Shown here one piece after another: positions 9,701-18,363 of a stretch of DNA of 64,000 bases. The stretch's first letter is position 1, and every line of letters starts with the position of its first letter. A program made the position numbers and the translations under genes. The notes beneath the pieces were generated by a model. It made no database searches, was not told the DNA's origin, and saw only the letters and a list, made by a program, of their open reading frames with translations. Origin of the DNA: Sphingobium sp. HWE2-09. GTDB taxonomy: Bacteria; Pseudomonadota; Alphaproteobacteria; Sphingomonadales; Sphingomonadaceae. The stretch lies in contig NZ_JAYKZX010000001.1 in the NCBI RefSeq assembly GCF_035989265.1, positions 818,501 to 882,500 of the forward strand. The letters run 5' to 3'.

Positions 9701-10578
9701 CCGTCACCGCGCAAAAAGCGATATTCGTCCTGCCAACTGCGCGCATCGCCATCGATCGCGGCGTGGATGCTGCGATCGATCCGGTCCCGATCATCGGCAT
9801 GGATATGGGCCAGCCACCAGTCGCCGGTCGTCCCGATGTCGCCGGGCGCAAAGCCGTAGCTTTCCTGAAGCGCGCCGTTCCAGATGACATTATTGGTCGC
9901 AAAGTCCCAGTCCCAGACCGCATCGTTCGTCGCACGGGCTGCGAGCGTATATCGTTCTTCGATCGCTTCGAGCGCGCGAACCGCGGCGCTGCGGTCGGCA
10001 ACGACCTGCGCCAATTCCGCCGCGCGGCGGGCCTGCTCGGCCAGCGCCTTGCGCAGTTCGAGTTGCGTCATCACCTGTCGCGCTAGGACTTCAAGCAGGT
10101 GGCGCTGTTGCTGAGTGATGCCTTGCGGACGGGCCTTCCGGTCCAGAACGCACAGGGTGCCGATCGGCAGACCGTCCGCGTTTTTCAACAGGGCGCCCGC
10201 GTAGAAGCGCAAACCGCCATCGACTGTGACAAGCGGATTGCAGGCAAACCGGTCGTCCTGGGTCATGTCCGGAACGACAAGAAACGCGTTCTGCAATATT
10301 GCGTGGGCGCAGACCGACACATCAAGCGGCAAGGAGCGGGTTCCGATGCCCACTTCGGCCTTGAACCATTGACGATCATGCGACACCAGATTGACCACGG
10401 CGATGGGAGCAGCGAAGGCCTCCGCGGCAAGCTGCGCTATCTCGTCGAAATCCGGTTCGACCGGCGTGTCGAGAATGGCATAGCTTTCCAGCGCCGCCAC
10501 ACGCTCCGCTTCCGACCAGCCTGGATATCCAGCTGGATCAAGGCCTTCGGGCGCTGCGCTATCACTGTTGATCGTCAT
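6766..10578 (-). CDS. Large hybrid histidine kinase with GAF and PAS domains
   Basis: A 1,270-residue soluble hybrid sensor kinase with no membrane span or signal peptide. Reading from the N-terminus: a GAF domain (about 25-180), two PAS/PAC units (about 205-330 and 335-460, each ending in LTERQ or ITERK), a second GAF (about 475-630), two more PAS units (about 650-760 and 790-910), a HisKA domain with H-box GGVAHDFNNLL, a HATPase with GTGLGLSMVHGL, and a C-terminal receiver (VLLVDDED, phospho-acceptor in LLVTDHLM, Lys in LVKPF). The N-terminal GAF resembles those that bind small aromatic or tetrapyrrole ligands, but no bilin cysteine can be assigned by eye. No response regulator gene is adjacent, so the output partner is unknown. 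It is convergent with the glycosidase gene. Confidence 0.88.
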   Translation of the reverse strand: MTINSDSAAPEGLDPAGYPGWSEAERVAALESYAILDTPVEPDFDEIAQLAAEAFAAPIAVVNLVSHDRQWFKAEVGIGTRSLPLDVSVCAHAILQNAFLVVPDMTQDDRFACNPLVTVDGGLRFYAGALLKNADGLPIGTLCVLDRKARPQGITQQQRHLLEVLARQVMTQLELRKALAEQARRAAELAQVVADRSAAVRALEAIEERYTLAARATNDAVWDWDFATNNVIWNGALQESYGFAPGDIGTTGDWWLAHIHADDRDRIDRSIHAAIDGDARSWQDEYRFLRGDGSYASVLDRGHIIRDKDDRATRMIGAMLDLTERQQSRQALAISEERLRLATDAAEVGFWDVDVIHDIMIWPPIVKAMFGIAGDAPVSLQDYYEGIHPDDRDKTVTAYHAACDPKQRALYDVEYRTVGNKDGTVRWVAAKGRGVFDQSDMCVRMIGTAIDITERKRAEEALRASEARLRFLGELDEALRAATDAPDAMLAAARLLATTLQASRCAYADVDADNDRFFIRDDFVAPGTLSSAGTYSLDLFGSRAAADMRSGRTLVISDVAREMAPADGRDMFRSIGIEAIICCPLVKDGRLVAMMAVHQDRARAWRDEEVALVEAGVDRCWSHVQRVGAEARLRESEARYRTLFEAVDVGFCVVEMKFDQDRPVDYRFVESNPAFERQTGLVNAVGRWASILVPDLEQHWFELYGKVAASGEAVRFENGSQAMGRWFDVHAFPTGAPGQNRVAILFNDISARKAVEDKLRQLNETLERQVVERTAEIRLYHDIIEASTFPICAFDQDYRLIAFNKAHNDEFRRVNGFDTRLGDIFPDLFVPEQSAAMRQQMKRALAGEAFTVVETFGRPEYGQPFWEIYYTPLRNEAGHVVGAFHLATDISDRLRAEQELASAQEALRQSQKMEAMGSLTGGVAHDFNNLLTPIVGSLDMLQRKGVGNEREQRLIAGALQSAERATTLVQRLLAFARRQPLQTRPIDIAGLVSGMAELIGSTSGPQTKLVVDVGNNLPAALADQNQLEMALLNLSVNARDAMPTGGRLSITAHVQDVAKGHRIGLSPGQYICLSVSDTGTGMDAETLTRAIEPFFSTKGIGKGTGLGLSMVHGLAAQLGGALTIDSRPGLGTTVVLWLPTTQDDVARIERAGDIISSTGAGRVLLVDDEDVVRASTADMLIDLGYEVVEARSAEEALLLLNEGLKPDLLVTDHLMSGKDGTELAREALRRLPDLRPLIVSGYADVDGIAPELPRLVKPFRQADLAAILRQ

Positions 10579-10724
10579 GGGTTTCCGCTAGCATTTCTCC
10601 GGCTGTCAAACACCCGTATTCTGCCGATATCAGCTTGATTTGCATCAAGAAGGCCGATGCCCCAGACGGCGTGATCTTCTTGCTCTTACAAAGCCGGGCG
10701 CCGTCATGCATGGTTGCGTGACCT

Positions 10725-11618
10725 CTAACGTAGCATTGCACCACCAATGGCGGCTGCTTTGATGGCAGAGGCATAACGCTGTAGGCACTGGCTATCCGCA
10801 CTGCGGCTCGCCGAAGCGGGGGCGGTTATCAGGCCGATGCGGCGTCGTTGATCGAAGCCGGACAGGTTCGGCATGGCAACTCCCGGCTGCGCGAAGCAAC
10901 GCGGCATGACGGTTATGCCAAGGCCCGCGCGCACCAGCGCTACGGACCGGTCGTCATTGGTCGTGCGCGCGGCAAAGAAGGGCCGGATGCCCCGCTGCGT
11001 GAAGAAGCGGCTGACATCGGACAGGGCTTCGCAATTTCTGCGCACGATCATTTGCGCATCCCGGACGTCTTCGGCTTCTACTATTTCGTGATGCGCCAGC
11101 GGGTGTTTGTCCGGCAATGCCAGAGCATAGCCTTCCTCGAACAGCATGTCCTGTTCGCGCGCATCGCTTCCTAAAACACCAATCACGACATCGACACGGC
11201 CGCGCTCCAACCGGGGCAGCAGGTCGCGCATACGGCCTTCCACGACTTCGAGCCGCTCGCCGTCCACGCTGCACGCCTGTTGGGTCGCCGCCTCCATCCA
11301 GGGTGATGGCAACGTGGAGACGATGCCGATGCGGATCAGCTTCACCTTCTGATCGACCGCCATCGCCTGCATGGCTTTGGCAAACTCCGCCTCGATCCGC
11401 CGGGCATGGGGCGCAAAGGTCGCGCCGAAGCTGGTCAGTTCTACGCGGCGATTGGTCCGGTGGAACAGCATATGGCCGACGATCGTCTCCAGCTTCGATA
11501 TGCCGACCGATAGCGTGGGCTGCGACACACGGCATTGCTGGGCCGCCCGCGAGAAATTTCCCAGGTCCATGACGGCCAGGAAATATTGCACCAGATAGCG
11601 CTCGATCATAGATACCAT
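10725..11618 (-). CDS. LysR-family transcriptional regulator, likely of the liu operon
   Basis: A 297-residue LysR regulator: an N-terminal winged helix-turn-helix (YFLAVMDLGNFSRAAQQC, SQPTLSVGISKLE, LFHRTNRRVELTSFG) followed by a periplasmic-binding-protein-like effector domain. It is divergent from the isovaleryl-CoA dehydrogenase operon with only about 90 bases between them, the classic arrangement for a LysR activator and its target. Two starts are possible, 11618 and 11609 (MIERYLVQYF is the more typical beginning); neither has a good ribosome site. A TATAAT on the minus strand at 11621-11626 sits so close that the message could be nearly leaderless. The effector is likely an intermediate of leucine or branched-acid breakdown, by position only. 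Confidence 0.85.
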   Translation of the reverse strand: MVSMIERYLVQYFLAVMDLGNFSRAAQQCRVSQPTLSVGISKLETIVGHMLFHRTNRRVELTSFGATFAPHARRIEAEFAKAMQAMAVDQKVKLIRIGIVSTLPSPWMEAATQQACSVDGERLEVVEGRMRDLLPRLERGRVDVVIGVLGSDAREQDMLFEEGYALALPDKHPLAHHEIVEAEDVRDAQMIVRRNCEALSDVSRFFTQRGIRPFFAARTTNDDRSVALVRAGLGITVMPRCFAQPGVAMPNLSGFDQRRRIGLITAPASASRSADSQCLQRYASAIKAAAIGGAMLR

Positions 11619-11690
11619 CTATTATATGATTTAGGTCGGGTCAATTTTTCAAGCCCGCCTCGAACTGCTATCATGCCATGATTAAGATAG
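11608..11690. promoter_or_regulatory. Divergent LysR/liu control region with two palindromes
   Basis: Two perfect inverted repeats are visible: ATAGAT-ACC-ATCTAT at 11608-11622, lying over the regulator's start codons, and ATCATG-C-CATGAT at 11670-11682, flanked further by CTATC (11668) and GATAG (11686). The first could serve autorepression and the second activation or repression of the liu operon. The second palindrome contains the upstream ATG at 11678, which argues that liuA actually starts at the GTG at 11705. Confidence 0.5.
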
Positions 11691-11704
11691 AATGGGAGAG
11701 GCCA

Positions 11705-12862
11705 GTGACGCCCGATTTCGATTTCGCGCTCGGTGAAAATGCCGACATGATCCGCGACACGACGGCGCGCTTCGCCGCCGACCGGATCGCGCCGCTCGCC
11801 GTCAAGATCGATGCGGAGGACTGGTTCCCGCGTGATGAACTTTGGACCGAAATGGGCGCGCTTGGCCTGCACGGGATCACGGTAGAGGAGGAATGGGGCG
11901 GTCTTGGCCTTGGCTATCTGGAACATGTGCTGGCGTGCGAGGAAGTCAGCCGCGCATCGGCCTCGATCGGCCTCAGCTATGGCGCGCATTCCAATCTCTG
12001 CGTCAATCAGATCCGCCGTTGGGGCAATGACGAGCAGAAGGCCAAATATCTGCCGAAGCTGATTTCGGGCGAACATGTCGGGTCGCTCGCCATGTCGGAG
12101 GCGGGGGCCGGTTCCGATGTCATGTCGATGAAGCTGAGGGCACTGGAAACCGACGGCGGCTATGTCTTGGACGGCACGAAATTCTGGATCACCAATGCGG
12201 CCTATGCGGACACGCTGGTCGTCTATGCCAGGACCGGCGAAGGTAGCAGGGGCGTCACCGCCTTTCTGATCGAAAAGGGGATGCCCGGCTTTTCCATCGG
12301 GCAGAAGATCGACAAGGTTGGGATGCGCGGATCGCCGACGGCCGAACTGGTGTTCGATGGCTGCGAAGTCCCGCGCGACAATATCATGGGGCCGTTGAAC
12401 GGCGGCGCGAAAGTGCTGATGAGCGGTCTGGATTACGAACGCACCGTGCTGGCCGGTATCCAGCTCGGCATCATGCAGGCCTGCCTCGACACCGTCATCC
12501 CCTATGTCCGCGATCGCAAGCAATTTGGCCAACCGATCGGCAGCTTCCAGCTGATGCAGGCGAAGATCGCCGACATGTATGTCGCGCTCAACTCCGCCCG
12601 CGCCTATGTCTATGCGGTGGCGAAAAGCTGCGACGCAGGCAGGACCACGCGGTTCGACGCAGCCGGCGCGATCCTGCTGGCAAGCGAAAATGCGGTCCGC
12701 GTCGCGCTGGAGGCGGTGCAGGCGCTGGGCGGCGCGGGCTATACCAGGGACTGGCCGGTGGAGCGATTCATGCGTGACGCCAAGCTGCTCGACATCGGCG
12801 CTGGCACCAATGAAATCCGCCGCATGTTGATCGGCCGCGAACTGATCGGCGCTTCGCAATGA
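11705..12862 (+). CDS. liuA: Isovaleryl-CoA dehydrogenase
   Basis: Flavin-dependent acyl-CoA dehydrogenase that oxidises isovaleryl-CoA to 3-methylcrotonyl-CoA in leucine breakdown. Family signatures are present: [15 protein letters not shown] (FAD binding), FWITNA, and [19 protein letters not shown] with GTNEIRR at the C-terminus. The catalytic Glu of isovaleryl-CoA dehydrogenases is placed in [11 protein letters not shown], matching the human enzyme's GLDLER, which separates it from short-chain and glutaryl-CoA dehydrogenases where the base lies later. I chose the GTG at 11705 because GGGAGAGG precedes it and the protein then begins [17 protein letters not shown] as in relatives; an in-frame ATG at 11678 would add nine residues and lies in a palindrome. 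The stop overlaps liuB (ATGA). Confidence 0.9.
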   Translation: MTPDFDFALGENADMIRDTTARFAADRIAPLAVKIDAEDWFPRDELWTEMGALGLHGITVEEEWGGLGLGYLEHVLACEEVSRASASIGLSYGAHSNLCVNQIRRWGNDEQKAKYLPKLISGEHVGSLAMSEAGAGSDVMSMKLRALETDGGYVLDGTKFWITNAAYADTLVVYARTGEGSRGVTAFLIEKGMPGFSIGQKIDKVGMRGSPTAELVFDGCEVPRDNIMGPLNGGAKVLMSGLDYERTVLAGIQLGIMQACLDTVIPYVRDRKQFGQPIGSFQLMQAKIADMYVALNSARAYVYAVAKSCDAGRTTRFDAAGAILLASENAVRVALEAVQALGGAGYTRDWPVERFMRDAKLLDIGAGTNEIRRMLIGRELIGASQ

Positions 12863-14460
12863 GCGGATCGGTCCTGGACACGGCGCTATCGCCGGACAGC
12901 GAAGCATTTCGCGCCAATGCCGCGCATAATCGCGCACTGGCCGATCGATTGCGCGCGGATGTGGCCGCAGCAGCGCTGGGCGGCGGGGCAGTGGCGCGCG
13001 AACGCCATGTCGGTCGCGGCAAGCTGTTGCCGCGCGACCGGGTCGAAAATCTGCTCGATATCGGCAGTCCGTTCCTGGAAATCGGGCAGCTGGCCGCCAA
13101 CGGCCTCTATGGTGATGAAGTCGCGGGCGGCGGGATCGTCGCGGGTATCGGGCGCGTGGCAGGCCGCCAGGTGATGATCGCTGCCAATGACGCAACGGTA
13201 AAGGGTGGCACCTACTTCCCAATGACGGTGAAGAAGCATTTGCGGGCGCAGGAAATCGCGCTCGAAAATCATCTGCCCTGCATTTATCTGGTCGACAGCG
13301 GCGGCGCCAACCTGCCGCATCAGGCGGAGGTTTTCCCCGACCGCGACCATTTCGGCCGTATCTTCTATAACCAGGCGCAGATGTCGGCACGCGGCATCCC
13401 GCAGATCGCCTGCGTCATGGGCAGCTGCACGGCGGGCGGTGCCTATGTGCCTGCCATGTCGGATGAAACGGTCATCGTCCGCAACCAGGGTACGATCTTC
13501 CTGGCGGGTCCGCCCTTGGTGCAGGCTGCCACGGGCGAAGTCATCAGCGCGGAGGATTTGGGCGGCGGCGATCTGCATGGCCGCAAGTCGGGCGTGGTCG
13601 ATCATGTCGCCGACAGTGACGATCATGCGCTCAGCATCGTGCGCGACATCGTCTCCACCCTTTCGCCGCAGGCCACGCCGCCGGTTAATCTCCAGGAGCC
13701 GATGCCTCCTAAATATGACCCGGCCGAACTCTACGGCATCATCCCTCAGGATGTCCGCGCGCCCTATGACGTGCGCGAAGTGATCGCCCGCATCGTCGAC
13801 GGCAGCGCCTTTCATGAGTTCAAGGCGCTCTACGGCACGACCCTGGTCTGCGGTTTCGCCCATATCTGGGGGATGCCGGTCGCAATCCTCGCCAATAATG
13901 GCGTCCTGTTCAGCGAAAGCGCGGTCAAGGGCGCCCATTTCATCGAACTGGCCTGCCAGCGGCGCATTCCCCTGCTGTTCCTCCAGAATATCTCCGGATT
14001 CATGGTCGGGGGCAAATATGAAGCGGAAGGGATCGCCAAACATGGCGCCAAGCTCGTCACTGCGGTCGCCACGGCGCAGGTGCCCAAGATCACCGTGCTG
14101 ATCGGCGGCAGCTTTGGCGCGGGCAATTATGGCATGTGCGGCCGTGCCTATCAGCCGCGCTTCCTTTTCAGCTGGCCCAACAGCCGGATTTCGGTGATGG
14201 GCGGAGAACAGGCCGCATCGGTGCTGTCGACCGTCCATCGCGACGCGAAAAGCTGGAGCGCAGAGCAGGCCGAAGCCTTCAAAGCACCCATACGCGAGAA
14301 ATATGAGCAGGAGGGTAATCCCTGGTATGCCACGGCGCGGCTATGGGACGATGGTATCATCGACCCGGCCCAGACCCGCGACGTGCTCGGCCTCGCCTTC
14401 GCGGCTGCCCTTAACGCTCCCATTCCCGAACGCCCGTCGTTCGGGCTGTTCCGGATGTGA
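12859..14460 (+). CDS. liuB: 3-Methylcrotonyl-CoA carboxylase, carboxyltransferase (beta) subunit
   Basis: A 533-residue carboxyltransferase subunit that moves the carboxyl group from biotin to 3-methylcrotonyl-CoA, giving 3-methylglutaconyl-CoA. The sequence is typical of MCC beta rather than propionyl-CoA carboxylase: [16 protein letters not shown] near the N-terminus, [50 protein letters not shown], and the C-terminal oxyanion glycines in [22 protein letters not shown]. Length is normal. It overlaps liuA by four bases upstream and abuts or overlaps the biotin subunit gene downstream, so the two subunits are made together. Confidence 0.93.
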   Translation: MSGSVLDTALSPDSEAFRANAAHNRALADRLRADVAAAALGGGAVARERHVGRGKLLPRDRVENLLDIGSPFLEIGQLAANGLYGDEVAGGGIVAGIGRVAGRQVMIAANDATVKGGTYFPMTVKKHLRAQEIALENHLPCIYLVDSGGANLPHQAEVFPDRDHFGRIFYNQAQMSARGIPQIACVMGSCTAGGAYVPAMSDETVIVRNQGTIFLAGPPLVQAATGEVISAEDLGGGDLHGRKSGVVDHVADSDDHALSIVRDIVSTLSPQATPPVNLQEPMPPKYDPAELYGIIPQDVRAPYDVREVIARIVDGSAFHEFKALYGTTLVCGFAHIWGMPVAILANNGVLFSESAVKGAHFIELACQRRIPLLFLQNISGFMVGGKYEAEGIAKHGAKLVTAVATAQVPKITVLIGGSFGAGNYGMCGRAYQPRFLFSWPNSRISVMGGEQAASVLSTVHRDAKSWSAEQAEAFKAPIREKYEQEGNPWYATARLWDDGIIDPAQTRDVLGLAFAAALNAPIPERPSFGLFRM

Positions 14461-14465
14461 CGCGC

Positions 14466-16316
14466 ATGATCCAGGCCCTTCTCATCGCCAATCGCGGCGA
14501 AATCGCCTGCCGCGTCATCCGGACCGCGCGTCGTCTGGGCATCCGCACCATCGCGGTCTATTCCGATGCGGATGCGCATGCGCTGCATGTCGCGCTCGCT
14601 GATGAGGCCGTGCATATCGGCGCTGCGCCGGTGCGCGAAAGCTATTTGCTGGGTGACCGGATTATCGCTGCGGCGCAGGAAACCGGGGCGGAGGCGATCC
14701 ATCCGGGCTATGGCTTCCTGTCGGAAAATGCCGACTTCGCGCAGGCGGTCCTTAACGCTGGCATCATCTGGGTCGGCCCCGATCCCGCCAGCATCACCGC
14801 CATGGGCCTGAAGGACGCGGCCAAGGCGCTGATGGCCGATGCAGGCGTGCCGGTCACGCCGGGCTATATGGGCGAAAATCAGGACGCGGATCATCTGGCG
14901 CAGCAGGCGGCGGCGATCGGCTATCCCGTCCTGATCAAGGCGGTGGCCGGTGGCGGTGGCAAGGGGATGCGACTGGTCGATCAGCCATCCGATTTCGCCG
15001 ACGCGCTGCTTTCCTGCCAGCGTGAGGCGTCGTCGTCGTTCGGCAATGCCCATGTGCTGATCGAAAAATATATTCAGCGCCCCCGCCATATCGAAGTGCA
15101 GATATTCGGCGACCGCCACGCTAATATCGTCCATCTGTTCGAACGCGACTGTTCGCTCCAGCGCCGCCATCAAAAAGTGATCGAAGAAGCGCCCGCACCC
15201 GGCATGGATGCGCAAACGCGCGAGGCATTGTGCGCCGCCGCCGTCCGCGCCGCCAAGGCGGTCGACTATGTCGGCGCAGGCACGATCGAGTTCATCGCTG
15301 ACGCATCGGAAGGGCTGCGCGCCGATCGCATTTGGTTCATGGAAATGAACACGCGGCTCCAGGTCGAACATCCGGTGACCGAAGCGATCACCGGCCAGGA
15401 TCTGGTCGAATGGCAGCTACGCGTGGCATCGGGCGAGCCGCTTCCCTGCAAACAGGACGAACTCGCCATCTCCGGCTGGGCGATGGAAGCGCGCCTCTAT
15501 GCCGAAGATCCTGCCAAGGGCTTTCTGCCGTCGATCGGACGGCTCGACGCCTTCGATCTGGGCGACAGCGTGCGCGTGGATACCGGCGTTGCTGAGGGCG
15601 CGACCATCTCGCCCTATTATGATCCGATGATCGCAAAGCTGATCGCCCATGGCGACACGCGCGACGCGGCGCGCATCGCGCTGGCCGCGGCGCTGGACCG
15701 GTCGGTGGTCTGGCCGTTGCGCACCAATGCCGGTTTCCTAGTCAAGGCGCTGGCCCATCCCGATTTCGCGGCGGGTGACGTCGATACTGGTCTGATCGCG
15801 CGAGCAGGGGAGGCGCTGATGCCTGCCACCTTGCCAAGCGAAGCCGCATTGACCCGCGCCAGCGCCAGTATCAGTGGTACGGGCGCGCTGGCGGGCTTTC
15901 GTCTCAACGGCGCACGAAGGCGCACCGGTCACGTCCTGGTTGATGGTCAACCCGTCGATGTCATGGTCGGCAAGGGCGGCAGGACGCTGGCCGAACCACC
16001 CCAGGCGCAGCGCCTGGTCACGGAACATGGCCGTAGCTGGCAGGTGACGGCCTGGCGTGCGGCACCGGCCGGGGCTGCTGCGGCGGGCGACGGCGCGATC
16101 CTGGCGCCCATGCCCGGCCGCATCATCGCGGTGGCAGTGACAAAGGGCGACAAGGTGACAAAGGGCCAGAAACTCGTCACCCTGGAAGCCATGAAGATGG
16201 AACATGGGCTGACCGCCCCCTTCGATGGCATGGTGGAAGACATGCCGCACGCGCAGGGCGCTCAGGTGCAAGAGGGGACGTTGCTGGTCCGGATCGTGGC
16301 GGAGGAAGAGGCATGA
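14466..16316 (+). CDS. liuD: 3-Methylcrotonyl-CoA carboxylase, biotin-carrying (alpha) subunit
   Basis: A 616-residue biotin carboxylase and biotin carrier protein. Order of domains: biotin carboxylase N-terminal (MIQALLIANRGEIACRVI), ATP-grasp (VLIKAVAGGGGKGMRLV, EKYIQRPRHIEVQIFGD, FMEMNTRLQVEHPVTE), C-terminal carboxylase domain, a linker, and a biotinyl domain with the attachment lysine in LEAMKMEHG. With liuB it forms the dodecameric MCC. The start is taken as ATG 14466, which gives the standard N-terminus; the GTG at 14457 overlaps the liuB stop and is possible. The stop overlaps the next gene by ATGA. Confidence 0.93.
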   Translation: MIQALLIANRGEIACRVIRTARRLGIRTIAVYSDADAHALHVALADEAVHIGAAPVRESYLLGDRIIAAAQETGAEAIHPGYGFLSENADFAQAVLNAGIIWVGPDPASITAMGLKDAAKALMADAGVPVTPGYMGENQDADHLAQQAAAIGYPVLIKAVAGGGGKGMRLVDQPSDFADALLSCQREASSSFGNAHVLIEKYIQRPRHIEVQIFGDRHANIVHLFERDCSLQRRHQKVIEEAPAPGMDAQTREALCAAAVRAAKAVDYVGAGTIEFIADASEGLRADRIWFMEMNTRLQVEHPVTEAITGQDLVEWQLRVASGEPLPCKQDELAISGWAMEARLYAEDPAKGFLPSIGRLDAFDLGDSVRVDTGVAEGATISPYYDPMIAKLIAHGDTRDAARIALAAALDRSVVWPLRTNAGFLVKALAHPDFAAGDVDTGLIARAGEALMPATLPSEAALTRASASISGTGALAGFRLNGARRRTGHVLVDGQPVDVMVGKGGRTLAEPPQAQRLVTEHGRSWQVTAWRAAPAGAAAAGDGAILAPMPGRIIAVAVTKGDKVTKGQKLVTLEAMKMEHGLTAPFDGMVEDMPHAQGAQVQEGTLLVRIVAEEEA

Positions 16317-16765
16317 GCGGGCGCTATTATGACGAATGGCAGGTCGGCGACCGCGTCACGCACCCGATCCGCCGAACCGTCACCGAGACGGACAATCTTC
16401 TCTTCTCTTGCATGACCCATAATCCGCAGCCCCTGCATATCGACCGGCAAGCGGCGGAGGCCAGCGAGTTCGGCCAGATCCTCGTCAACGGCACCTTCAC
16501 CTTTTCGTTGATGATCGGCCTGTCGGTCGGGGAAACGACCTTGGGCACGCTGGTCGCCAATCTGGGCTATGACAAGCTGGTCATGCCCAAGCCGGTCTTC
16601 ATCGGCGACACGATGCATGCGACCAGCGAAGTGATGGAACTGCGCGAGAGCCGATCGCGCCCGACCGCCGGTCTCGTCACGTTCCGCCATGAACTCATCA
16701 ACCAGCGGGATGAGATCGTCTGCCAATGCCTGCGCACCGCGCTGCTGCAGCGCAAGCCGATATGA
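16313..16765 (+). CDS. MaoC-family hotdog dehydratase (candidate methylglutaconyl-/itaconyl-CoA hydratase)
   Basis: A 150-residue single-hotdog MaoC hydratase. The family's catalytic Asp/His pattern is visible in the segment SCMTHNPQPLHIDRQAAEASEFGQILVNG. It is locked into the operon by ATGA overlaps on both sides. Standard liu operons carry liuC (a crotonase) to hydrate 3-methylglutaconyl-CoA; none is present here, so this MaoC protein probably does that step. The gene order matches the Mycobacterium tuberculosis block Rv2502c-Rv2498c, where the MaoC member Rv2499c is reported to hydrate itaconyl-CoA and 3-methylglutaconyl-CoA. The assignment rests on family and neighbours, not on substrate residues. 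Confidence 0.83.
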   Translation: MSGRYYDEWQVGDRVTHPIRRTVTETDNLLFSCMTHNPQPLHIDRQAAEASEFGQILVNGTFTFSLMIGLSVGETTLGTLVANLGYDKLVMPKPVFIGDTMHATSEVMELRESRSRPTAGLVTFRHELINQRDEIVCQCLRTALLQRKPI

Positions 16766-17595
16766 GGCTGCGCTCGCTGCTGTTCGTGCCGGGCGATCGG
16801 CCAGAGCGCTTTGCCAAGGCGGCGGCGAGCGGGGCCGACGCGATGATCCTGGACCTTGAGGATTCGGTTTCTCACGGCAGCAGGGGGAAGGCGCGCGATG
16901 CCGTCGCAGACTATCTCGCTATCCCCGCGGCCACCAAGCGCTTCGTTCGGATCAATCCGGTCGATGGCGGTTGGCTTGATGATGATTTCGCGGCGGCAAG
17001 GGGCGCCGACGGCATCATGCTGCCCAAGGCGGAGGGTGCGCAGACCATTCGCCTGATCCTGTCGCGTCTGTCCGGGGCGATGAAGATCCTGCCCATAGCC
17101 ACCGAAACGCCGCAGTCGATTTTCGGCCTGGGCAGCTATGGCGAGATTGCGGACCATCTGTGCGGCCTCACCTGGGGCGCAGAAGATCTGCCTGCCGCGA
17201 TTGGCGCTGCCGGTAGCCGCCATGCCGATGGCAGCTATACCAACCCCTATGCAATGGTGCGCAGCCTGGCCTTGTTCGGCGCCCATGCCGCTGGCGTCGC
17301 AGCGATCGAAACCGTCTATCCCGCGATCAAGGACGAACAGGGGCTGGCAGCCTATGCAGCCCGCGGCGCTTTCGACGGGTTCACTGGTATGATGGCGCTT
17401 CATCCGCTACAGGTGCCGATCATCAACCACGCTTTCACGCCGACGGCGGAACAGATCGATCATGCGCGCCGGGTGATCGATGCTTTCTCCCAGATGCCGG
17501 AGGCAGGCGTGCTGATGCTCGACGGCAGGATGATCGACGCCCCGCACCTTGCGCAGGCCAGGAAGATCATGGCGCGCGCCGGGTTGACGCCGTAG
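16762..17595 (+). CDS. CitE-like (HpcH/HpaI) lyase, candidate HMG-CoA/citramalyl-CoA lyase
   Basis: A 277-residue CitE-like TIM-barrel lyase beginning RLRSLLFVPGDRPERFAKAAASGADAMILDLEDSV, with the metal-binding Glu/Asp carried by DLEDSV and by the later ETPQSIF and WGAEDL segments. Such enzymes cleave 3-hydroxy-3-methyl acyl-CoAs into acetyl-CoA and a keto acid. In this operon the missing liuE (HMG-CoA lyase) step could be done by this enzyme, as reported for M. tuberculosis Rv2498c, which acts on (R)-HMG-CoA and (S)-citramalyl-CoA. ATG 16762 is chosen because it forms the ATGA overlap with the MaoC stop and gives the family N-terminus; an upstream ATG at 16726 lies inside maoC. Confidence 0.85.
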   Translation: MRLRSLLFVPGDRPERFAKAAASGADAMILDLEDSVSHGSRGKARDAVADYLAIPAATKRFVRINPVDGGWLDDDFAAARGADGIMLPKAEGAQTIRLILSRLSGAMKILPIATETPQSIFGLGSYGEIADHLCGLTWGAEDLPAAIGAAGSRHADGSYTNPYAMVRSLALFGAHAAGVAAIETVYPAIKDEQGLAAYAARGAFDGFTGMMALHPLQVPIINHAFTPTAEQIDHARRVIDAFSQMPEAGVLMLDGRMIDAPHLAQARKIMARAGLTP

Positions 17596-17961
17596 TCGCA
17601 GGTCCAACGCGTCAATTCTTCACGTCTCATTCAGACGCTCTTTACAAATTTTACCAATCGGTACAGAAAGCGGTTGACGCCAGCCGCCTCCTGATTATAT
17701 ACCGATAAGTATGAAATCCAGTCGAGGCCGCGCCTCACAGGAGGCTCCATGCTTATTTCGTGTATCCAATAATAGAGTGACATAAAAGAACGGCCGTTTC
17801 GGCGCGCCGGATCTGCATCAACGTCTGGTCATGGAAGGACAGCGCGCATTCGCTGTCTTGCATGGCTTCGCGCATCCTGTGGCCGTCACGGTTCGGGAGA
17901 GGATCGTGCACGTCCCAATCGGACGGCGCGGCCGGGTTTGCGCGCAATCAGGGGATTGAAC
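17596..17961 (+). promoter_or_regulatory. Long leader and promoter of the RND efflux operon
   Basis: This 366-base gap has no convincing gene of normal size. A promoter is visible: TTGACG at about 17674 and TATATA 16 bases later. It is flanked by inverted repeats TACC-AATC-GGTA (about 17653) and ATAC-CGATAA-GTAT (about 17699), arrangements typical of TetR-type operators, yet no tetR gene is adjacent. Two tiny frames follow: ATG 17711 to TAA 17785 (24 codons, starting MKSSRGRASQE, like a TetR N-terminus and possibly a relic) and ATG 17749 to TAA 17772 (MLISCIQ), which has a perfect AGGAGG four bases upstream. The second could be a leader peptide. The remaining 180 bases before 17962 show no clear signal. 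Confidence 0.4.
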
Positions 17962-18363
17962 ATGGCTTATATCGATTTTGCCCAGCCGCTGCCTGCGGCG
18001 GGGGACGGCAACGCCTTGCCGGTCGTCCGCGACCGGATCATGAAAACCGCCACCAGCTTTTCGGCGACGGAATGGCAGATCGTGCAACTGGCCCGGCGCG
18101 ACGGCTTGGCGTCGTTGCGCGGGCCGGGCCTCTGGACGCGATTCAAGACGCTGGTCTTTGGGCCGCAACCGCATTTCCGGCTCGCCAGCGCCCGGCTCGA
18201 AGCGCTGCGCCATCTCGCCGTGGAGGCGTGGCATAACGGTTTCGCCGTGCGCCCGTCAACGATCACCGCTTTCCGTGAGGCCGGATTCAGCGAAGCACAG
18301 CTTGAATTGCTGCTGTCCGCGATCACCGCCGCGCGTCATGGCATCAAAGGGACTTTAGCATGA
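17962..18363 (+). CDS. Small conserved-type hypothetical protein of the efflux operon
   Basis: A 133-residue protein I do not recognise. It has no signal peptide, membrane span or cysteine-rich motif. It starts MAYIDFAQPLPAAGDGNAL, contains a mixed charged segment (TATSFSATEWQIVQLARRDGLASLRG) and ends in two helices (EAGFSEAQLELLLSAITAARHG). The ATG at 17962 is chosen over an upstream TTG at 17938. Its stop overlaps the start of the RND adaptor (ATGA), so it is co-translated with the efflux pump and may be a regulator or accessory factor; that is position-based inference. Confidence 0.65.
   Translation: MAYIDFAQPLPAAGDGNALPVVRDRIMKTATSFSATEWQIVQLARRDGLASLRGPGLWTRFKTLVFGPQPHFRLASARLEALRHLAVEAWHNGFAVRPSTITAFREAGFSEAQLELLLSAITAARHGIKGTLA

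Noticed and set aside
17753..17947. Minus-strand frame of 64 codons (TTG start) in the RND leader region
   Set aside because: The later part looks protein-like (QDSECALSFHDQTLMQIRRAE), but it needs a TTG start without a ribosome site and lies in the leader of the plus-strand operon. Homologues would be needed to revive it.
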